The notes below the pieces were generated by a model. The model did no database searches. It was not told the DNA's origin and worked only from the letters and a program-made list of their open reading frames with translations. Made by a program: the position numbers and the translations under genes. Of a stretch of DNA of 8,884 bases, positions 1 to 4,436 are shown one piece after another. The stretch comes from Cytophagales bacterium (GTDB lineage Bacteria > Bacteroidota > Bacteroidia > Cytophagales > UBA9547), in the NCBI GenBank assembly GCA_013298205.1, contig JAAFJZ010000083.1:1-8884 (forward strand). Direction: 5' to 3'. Within the stretch, counting starts at the first letter, position 1. Each line of letters begins with the position of its first letter.

Positions 1-1248
1 TTCTACTATTACAATTGCATCATCTACCACAATTCCAATTGCCAAAACTAGGGCAAATAAGGTAATTAAGTTTATTGTTAAACCAAATGCTTGCATGACA
101 AAAAATGCGCCAATGAGTGAAACAGGAACAGCCAAAGTAGGAATCAAGGTAGAACGCCAATCGCCTAGAAAAATAAAAACCACCAATGCCACCAAAATAA
201 AAGCATCTCTTAGTGTATGAATTACTTCATCAATAGAAGCATCTAAGAAATTAGAAACATCATAGTCTATATCATACTCCATTCCGGGAGGGAAATCTTT
301 TTTCATTTCTTCAAGTTTCTCCCTCACATTTGCGATTACTTCAGTGGCATTACTTCCGTAAGTTTGGTTCAATAAAATGGCGGCAGAAGGATAGTCATCT
401 TTTTTGGAGTAAATATCGTAACTAGTGCTTCCTAACTCTACTTCTGCAATATCTTTTAACCTAATGAGTTCACCCTTTGAATTGGCTCTGATAATTACTT
501 GCTTGTATTGCTCTGGCGTGCTGTAACGATCGGTATAAGTCATTACATATTCGATAGATTCAGAACGTTTGCTATCAGCTCGCCCCAGCCTGCCCGGTGT
601 AGCTATAATACTTTGTTCAAAAAGAGCTTTGGTAACTTCATCTGCGTTGATGTTGTATGCACGCATACGGTCAGGATTTAACCAAACCCTCATGGCATAT
701 TGCCTACTACCAATAATTTGTGCCAGTGCTACACCATTTATCCTTTGGATTTCAGGCAACATATTAATGAATGCATAATTGAAGATAAACTTCATATTGG
801 CATTGGCTGTATCTTTGCTATATAGGTTGATGTACATAAGCATACTTGGCTGTATGGGTTGCACAACAATGCCAGCCAATTGTACCTGTTCGGGCAGCAT
901 ACTTTTTACAGCAAGTACACGATTGGTTACGTTTACCAAGGCTTGATTGGGATCTGTGCCTAGGTTAAAAATAATCTGAATATTGGCGTCTCCCGAGCTT
1001 GCGGCTGTAGAAAACATATATTTCATACCCTGCACTCCATTTATAGATTGCTCCAATGCGATAAGCGATGAATTTACCAACACTTTTCCACTTGCACCAG
1101 GGAAAGAAAGCTTTACAATTACCTGTGGCGGTGCAATAGATGGGAATTGAGATTTGGGTAAAGTCAAAATAGACAAAGTTCCCACAAAAACAATGAATAG
1201 TGAGATTACAATGGCAAGCGCTGGTCTGCGTATAAATTTCTGAAACAT
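1..1248 (-). CDS. RND (HAE1/AcrB-type) efflux pump permease, N-terminal 416 residues, runs off the left edge
   Basis: This is the inner-membrane, proton-driven pump subunit of a tripartite efflux system. The reading frame opens at an ATG (1248-1246) and stays open for 416 codons to the window edge, against a usual family length near 1,000-1,050 residues. It begins MFQKFIRRPALAIVISLF, the typical first transmembrane helix. A long periplasmic porter region follows (about residues 35-335), then hydrophobic helices (about 342-415). The visible part ends in GIVVDDAIVIVE, the TM4 proton-relay motif; Asp409 and Asp410 correspond to AcrB Asp407/Asp408. It starts 34 bases after the stop of the adaptor gene with no terminator between, so the two are co-transcribed. 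No Shine-Dalgarno sequence is visible. The substrate cannot be told from this part, although the heavy-metal (CzcA) branch looks less likely than the drug/HAE1 branch. The family assignment is very secure. Confidence 0.96.
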   Translation of the reverse strand, partial: MFQKFIRRPALAIVISLFIVFVGTLSILTLPKSQFPSIAPPQVIVKLSFPGASGKVLVNSSLIALEQSINGVQGMKYMFSTAASSGDANIQIIFNLGTDPNQALVNVTNRVLAVKSMLPEQVQLAGIVVQPIQPSMLMYINLYSKDTANANMKFIFNYAFINMLPEIQRINGVALAQIIGSRQYAMRVWLNPDRMRAYNINADEVTKALFEQSIIATPGRLGRADSKRSESIEYVMTYTDRYSTPEQYKQVIIRANSKGELIRLKDIAEVELGSTSYDIYSKKDDYPSAAILLNQTYGSNATEVIANVREKLEEMKKDFPPGMEYDIDYDVSNFLDASIDEVIHTLRDAFILVALVVFIFLGDWRSTLIPTLAVPVSLIGAFFVMQAFGLTINLITLFALVLAIGIVVDDAIVIVE

Positions 1249-1282
1249 AATAAGTCTTTTAGATTTTCAACAATATGATTAC

Positions 1283-2380
1283 TTACTCTGCATGAAGTTT
1301 TAATGCAGCGATAGCCTGTTTAGGGTCTTTGAATTCATAAGCTATTTTCTGCTTATCTCGCACTTTTCGCAAACCTTCCAAAAGTATTTTATCGGTTTCT
1401 AGAATTCCTTCTTTTACCACATAAATATCGGGCATTTCGGCACTTATGATGATACGCCTCGCTCTAAGTGTGTTGTCTTTATCTACAACATATACAAACT
1501 TTTGGTCTAAAACTTCATAAGTAGCTTTTTGAGGGATTAACAATGCTTTTTTTAGTGGCACAGTTACGATTACGTTTCCCGTTTCGCCATGTCTCAAAAG
1601 TCTATCAGGATTAGGAAATGTAGCCCTAAAAGCAATGCTACCTGTCATATTATTAAAATCAGCTTCAATGGTTTTCACTTCTCCATCATATTCGAAAATT
1701 TGATCATTTGCCATTCTTAATTTTATTTTCAATAGATTGTTTCCTTTTGGGGCTTGTTTATAATCTAAGTATTCGGCCTCGGGCACATTAAAATAAACCC
1801 ATAATTGGCTTATATCAGATAAAGTGGTGAGCAAATCTCCTTCTTCCAAAAGACTTCCCAACCGTACTTGAAATCGATCCATCAAACCACCAAATGGAGC
1901 CCTAATTTGGGTAAAACCCATATATACATCTGCTAAAGACAATTCTGCTTTTGCCATTTCTAATTTTGCTTTCACCAAGGCCAATTGATTAGGTGAAATT
2001 ACATTGCTATCAGCCAATGATTTTGAGTTTCTGTATTCAATTTCAGCATAATTGGCTTCCGCTTGGGCTTTTTCTTGCACAGCTTTGTATTTTAATGGCA
2101 AGATTCTGAACATGAGCTGTCCTTTTTTTACCAAATTGCCTTCATCAACCAAAATTTCTTGTAAATAACCTCTATCCAAAGCCCTAAGCTCAATATGTTG
2201 GATAGCTTTTATCTGGCATACATACTCTCTTGTGAGCATAGTGTCTTTTAGCAAGGGACTCGTTACTTCAAAAATATCTTCCTTTTCTTTTTCTTCTTTT
2301 TTTGCACAACTTGATATGCACAACAAAGTAATCAATAATATTAACACTTGTTTTCTTATAGATGTAATTTTCGTCTTCAT
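1283..2380 (-). CDS. RND efflux periplasmic adaptor (membrane-fusion, HlyD/AcrA type) lipoprotein
   Basis: This is the periplasmic adaptor that links the RND pump to an outer-membrane channel. It has 365 residues, a normal length for the family. Residues 1-24 form a lipoprotein signal with lipobox ISSC, so Cys25 would be lipidated; a very charged linker (KKEEKEKED) follows. The two lipoyl half-motifs are visible at about 62-93 (GYLQEILVDEGNLVKKGQL) and about 158-186 (IRAPFGGLMDRFQVRLGSLL). Between them lies an alpha-helical hairpin (about 97-155, rich in Ala, Glu, Lys) that would contact the channel. The beta-barrel domain covers about 193-275 and the membrane-proximal domain about 276-345. 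The start was chosen because the signal peptide begins directly at this ATG. It is the first gene of the operon with the pump at 1-1248. The upstream region carries a promoter-like element and an 11-bp repeat array. Confidence 0.95.
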   Translation of the reverse strand: MKTKITSIRKQVLILLITLLCISSCAKKEEKEKEDIFEVTSPLLKDTMLTREYVCQIKAIQHIELRALDRGYLQEILVDEGNLVKKGQLMFRILPLKYKAVQEKAQAEANYAEIEYRNSKSLADSNVISPNQLALVKAKLEMAKAELSLADVYMGFTQIRAPFGGLMDRFQVRLGSLLEEGDLLTTLSDISQLWVYFNVPEAEYLDYKQAPKGNNLLKIKLRMANDQIFEYDGEVKTIEADFNNMTGSIAFRATFPNPDRLLRHGETGNVIVTVPLKKALLIPQKATYEVLDQKFVYVVDKDNTLRARRIIISAEMPDIYVVKEGILETDKILLEGLRKVRDKQKIAYEFKDPKQAIAALKLHAE

Positions 2381-2441
2381 GTAATAGAAATTTATCGTTG
2401 TTTATTTAATTTTACCGAAATAGGATTAAGGCATATAAAAT

Positions 2442-2474
2442 TTTGCACATTAATTTATTTGCAAATGTAATTTA
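2442..2474. repeat. Imperfect tandem direct repeat (16 and 17 bp) across the efflux promoter core
   Basis: TTTGCACATTAATTTA (2442-2457) is followed directly by TTTGCAAATGTAATTTA (2458-2474). They differ by one substitution and one inserted base. The second copy contains the -7 element in reverse (2462-2469) and the 10-bp palindrome ATTTGCAAAT (2457-2466). The first copy would lie over or just after the transcription start. It could be a repressor site or a duplication remnant. Confidence 0.4.
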
Positions 2475-2491
2475 TGATTAATGGCAAGAAA
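2462..2491 (-). promoter_or_regulatory. Putative Bacteroidota-type promoter of the efflux operon
   Basis: On the minus strand, TACATTTG (2469-2462) matches the phylum -7 consensus TAnnTTTG exactly. Eighteen bases upstream sits TTTC (2491-2488), a one-mismatch version of the -33 TTTG. A start site about 6 bases downstream would leave a leader of roughly 75 nt before the adaptor ATG at 2380. The weak -33 element coincides with the first unit of the 11-bp direct repeat array, as expected of an activator-dependent promoter. The element match is seen in the sequence; its activity is inferred. Confidence 0.5.
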
Positions 2492-2534
2492 TTAAAAGAA
2501 AATTAAAAGGAGATTAAAGACTCATTAAAAAACG
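2491..2534. repeat. Four direct repeats of ATTAAA at exact 11-bp spacing (candidate response-regulator operator)
   Basis: ATTAAA begins at 2491, 2502, 2513 and 2524, giving four consecutive 11-bp units: ATTAAAAGAAA, ATTAAAAGGAG, ATTAAAGACTC and ATTAAAAAACG. Read along the operon, the units end in YTTTAAT or TTTTAAT. OmpR/PhoB-family response regulators bind head-to-tail half-sites 11 bp apart, often replacing the -35 element, and this array ends exactly at the -33 position of the putative promoter. A chance array is possible in such A+T-rich DNA, but the strict period across four units makes that less likely. Confidence 0.5.
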
Positions 2535-2556
2535 AAAAAAAATAAAATAATATTAT
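2535..2556 (-). terminator. Weak terminator-like element after the sensor gene
   Basis: Directly after the sensor gene's TAA, the minus strand reads the 10-bp palindrome ATAATATTAT (2556-2547) and then a T-rich tract, TTTATTTTTTTT. The shape resembles an intrinsic terminator, but the stem is only A and T and would be weak. Confidence 0.22.
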
Positions 2557-2557
2557 C

Positions 2558-3703
2558 TTACAATTTGCTAGAAATATCTTTTAAATTCATTTCCAACTCC
2601 TTTGTACTATTGATAATTCTTGAATAAATATCTTTTTTCTCAATTTCGTTAATTTCTGTACCATAATCAAGTAAATTACCTAAGCCTATGATTCTACAAA
2701 TTGGAGCTCTTAAAACGTGAGCATGTAAAAAAGCAAATTCTGAAAGCTGAGCGTTTTTTTCAATTAATTTTGAAGTTCTAGCCTGAATTCTTTCTTCTAA
2801 TCCTTTGTTTATTGCTTCAATTTCAATATTTTGTTTTATAATAGTTTCTTCTGCTATTTTATATTTATTGGAAACATAAGCTAAAGCAATTAATTCTGAA
2901 ACAGAACGCAAAAAATTAACATCTTCTTGTTTCCATTCTTTTATTTCAAACTGGTTTTCACAAGAAAGAATGCCTAATAATTCTCCATATACAAAAATAG
3001 GAACATCAATATGAGAAAAAATTTGATTTGGAATAAAATAATCATTTAAAAAAACTTTTGAAATATCATTATTATAAACATCATTATTGATAATAATATC
3101 TTCTGCATTAAATTTATTATAATATTCTTTAAATTCGTTTACATGAAAGTCAAGAACAATTTCATGAGATTTTGTATGTTTTGAATATAAATCTAAACAT
3201 TCAACTATCGTTTTGTTTTCATTATAAAACCAGATACTTGTTCTTGAGCAATTAATAGATTCACAAACAGATTGGGTAATAATTTCAATAGATTCTTTCA
3301 AATTGCCTGATTTTAAAGAATCTAGTTTAGCCAAAACTATTATTTCATCATTATAAGCAACAATTTTTTGATTCAGTTCTGAAAGTTCATTTTTCTTTTG
3401 TTCCAGTTTTGAGTTTTGTTCAGTAATCATATCAAGCAACAAACTCATTTCTTCTTTATTTTGCTCTTCTGTATTTAATAACAAAGATAAATCATTGTTT
3501 TTCTCATTTAATTTTAGATCAGAAAGCTCAATAATTTTTTTGTAAGAATATATAAAAGTAAATATTATGAAAATATTAATAATATAGGTGTTAAAGAAAA
3601 TAATATCATCCCAGAATGTTTTATCAGAAAAAAGATCTGAATTATTATTAAATAGCCAAAAAAAATAAAAGTATTGCGAAATAGTAACCAAAATCCAAAA
3701 CAA
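2558..3703 (-). CDS. 3' fragment of the broken sensor: last helices, coiled coil, GAF, DHp
   Basis: This 381-codon part begins formally at a TTG (3703) six sense codons after the TGA; that start is unlikely to be natural because it lies inside a transmembrane helix. Helices lie at about residues 1-17 and 36-54. A long coiled coil (about 56-125) is followed by a GAF domain (about 137-277, with SRTSIWFYNENKTIVEC and the closing LGILSCENQFEIKEW strand). A second coil (about 280-318) leads to the DHp region. The candidate phosphoacceptor is His329 in HAHVLRAP. The protein stops after the second DHp helix (ELEMNLKDISSKL) without N, G1 or G2 ATP-binding boxes. Similar ATPase-less sensors occur in Bacteroidota, so this end is probably natural and not a truncation. 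If expressed alone it would lack most of the membrane domain. Confidence 0.6.
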   Translation of the reverse strand: MFWILVTISQYFYFFWLFNNNSDLFSDKTFWDDIIFFNTYIINIFIIFTFIYSYKKIIELSDLKLNEKNNDLSLLLNTEEQNKEEMSLLLDMITEQNSKLEQKKNELSELNQKIVAYNDEIIVLAKLDSLKSGNLKESIEIITQSVCESINCSRTSIWFYNENKTIVECLDLYSKHTKSHEIVLDFHVNEFKEYYNKFNAEDIIINNDVYNNDISKVFLNDYFIPNQIFSHIDVPIFVYGELLGILSCENQFEIKEWKQEDVNFLRSVSELIALAYVSNKYKIAEETIIKQNIEIEAINKGLEERIQARTSKLIEKNAQLSEFAFLHAHVLRAPICRIIGLGNLLDYGTEINEIEKKDIYSRIINSTKELEMNLKDISSKL

Positions 3704-3721
3704 GGAAGCTTTCCAAGTAGA

Positions 3722-4006
3722 TCATACTATAGATATTAAAGGAATTAGCAATAAAAATTGAAATTGAATGCTTTGAATTCCTCCAGTAAAACTTATTTTT
3801 AAATGAAGGATTAAACTAGAAATAAGTAAGCAAATATTAATAAATGGATCTACTTTGTTTAGTTTTTTAATTAAACAAATACCTACAAATACACAAAAAA
3901 AACCAATAAAGTCTAAAACAGCTAGCTTAAATTCATTCTTATTAAAATACAATAAAGATAGCTCAAAGTATGAAATTCCAATAATGATTGCAACCAAAAT
4001 TGTCAT
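3722..4006 (-). CDS. 5' fragment of the broken sensor: transmembrane helices 1-4
   Basis: This 94-codon open segment is the membrane-domain part of the broken sensor and is not an independent gene. Hydrophobic stretches lie at about residues 2-19, 26-46, 54-70 and 82-94. The loop ISFTGGIQS before the fourth helix is a familiar feature of bacterial sensor kinases with 5-7 helices. It ends at TGA in the middle of a helix (IPLISIV, stop), and the same frame carries on with STWKASLFWILV, which completes the expected GxK-type turn and the next helix. Upstream of its ATG the same frame remains open and coding-like (EFSSPNKQIEGSFSELLRFK) for 33 more codons, so 4006 is probably not the original start. 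Confidence 0.55.
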   Translation of the reverse strand: MTILVAIIIGISYFELSLLYFNKNEFKLAVLDFIGFFCVFVGICLIKKLNKVDPFINICLLISSLILHLKISFTGGIQSIQFQFLLLIPLISIV

Positions 4007-4126
4007 TTTAAATCTAAGCAGTTCAGAAAAGCTGCCTTCAATTTGCTTATTGGGTGAGCTAAATTCTTGAACTCGAATATGTATTTGGTTAAAAAAATTT
4101 TCATATCAATGATGAAAATGAAATGA

Positions 4127-4144
4127 GTATATTTTAAAATATAC
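4127..4144. repeat. 18-bp perfect palindrome just upstream of the sensor start
   Basis: GTATATTTTAAAATATAC reads identically on both strands. It ends 22 bases before the ATG at 4104, where it could be an operator for a dimeric regulator or a hairpin in the leader. It is made almost wholly of A and T, so chance occurrence cannot be excluded. Confidence 0.4.
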
Positions 4145-4369
4145 ATTCTTAAAAATGTTAATATAAAATTTATTCAGTACGTTATTTTTATCAATATTCA
4201 GCAAACTTGTAGACTTTAGAAATAAGTTTTAGTTTTAAAATAAAAATAGACTTTTTAATCAAATGCAAAGTAAATACTAATTATTAAAACACGCAATCTT
4301 GGGAACTTTAATTTATTTATTACGGAATAAAATTTTTATAAATTTCAAATAATTGAGTATAAATACTTA

Positions 4370-4397
4370 AAATTTAAATATTGATAATTTTAAATTT
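4370..4397 (-). terminator. Possible weak terminator hairpin of the TonB-dependent receptor gene
   Basis: AAATTTAAA (4370-4378) and TTTAAATTT (4389-4397) form a perfect 9-bp inverted repeat with a 10-base loop, 39 bases downstream of the receptor stop. The stem has no G or C and no clear T run follows, so the call rests mainly on position. Confidence 0.22.
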
Positions 4398-4436
4398 GGT
4401 CATCATAACTAATCTCATAAAATTATTTAAAAGTTT

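Larger units (their letters stand above)
2558..4104 (-). pseudogene. Membrane GAF sensor with histidine-kinase DHp domain and no ATPase domain, broken by an in-frame TGA and a probable frameshift
   Basis: One gene is readable across two lesions. From ATG 4104 a run of seven T's must gain one T for the frame to continue as MKIFFNQIHIRVQEFSSP and then into the segment from 4006. A single in-frame TGA at 3724-3722 then interrupts transmembrane helix 5, and the same frame continues to TAA at 2558. The repaired protein would have about 515 residues. Its order is: short cytoplasmic N-terminus, about six transmembrane helices with the FTGGIQS loop typical of multi-helix sensor kinases, coiled coil, GAF domain, second coil, and an H-box (HAHVLRAPICRI). 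It ends after the DHp helices. No HATPase domain or remnant lies in the 177 bases before the next gene. The gene is visibly more A+T-rich than the efflux genes. Sequencing error at either site is a real alternative to true inactivation. Confidence 0.72.
4105..4436. other. A+T-rich intergenic region between the receptor and the sensor
   Basis: No coding frame with recognisable content is present on either strand in these 332 bases. Besides the palindrome at 4127-4144, it contains a 9-bp inverted repeat (4370-4378 with 4389-4397, 10-base loop) about 40 bases past the receptor stop, which may serve as a weak terminator. A short AGTAT-AA-ATACT repeat also lies near 4355-4366. I found no convincing TAnnTTTG promoter for the sensor; TTACTTTG (one mismatch) near 4270 is the closest. 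Confidence 0.5.

Noticed and set aside
499..778. Two overlapping open frames on the plus strand
   Set aside because: They lie antisense within the secure RND pump frame, have no recognisable domains and overlap each other.
2491..2534. CRISPR or minisatellite
   Set aside because: Units are only 11 bp with a 6-base conserved core and no spacers. The position at the promoter fits an operator better.
2558..3703. An independent sensor gene starting at TTG 3703
   Set aside because: This start lies inside a transmembrane helix and in the same frame as the upstream fragment, separated only by one stop and six codons. It is better read as part of one broken gene.
3722..3724. TGA read as Trp, Gly or selenocysteine (alternative code)
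   Set aside because: The beta-barrel gene ends with TGA at 8715-8713 exactly at its terminal Phe and before the next start codon, and the large genes use TGG for Trp with no internal TGA. No reason for selenocysteine exists at a membrane helix.
3855..4070. Plus-strand open frame of 71 codons
   Set aside because: It is antisense to the membrane part of the sensor, with a Lys/Ser/Ile-rich composition that simply mirrors the opposite strand.
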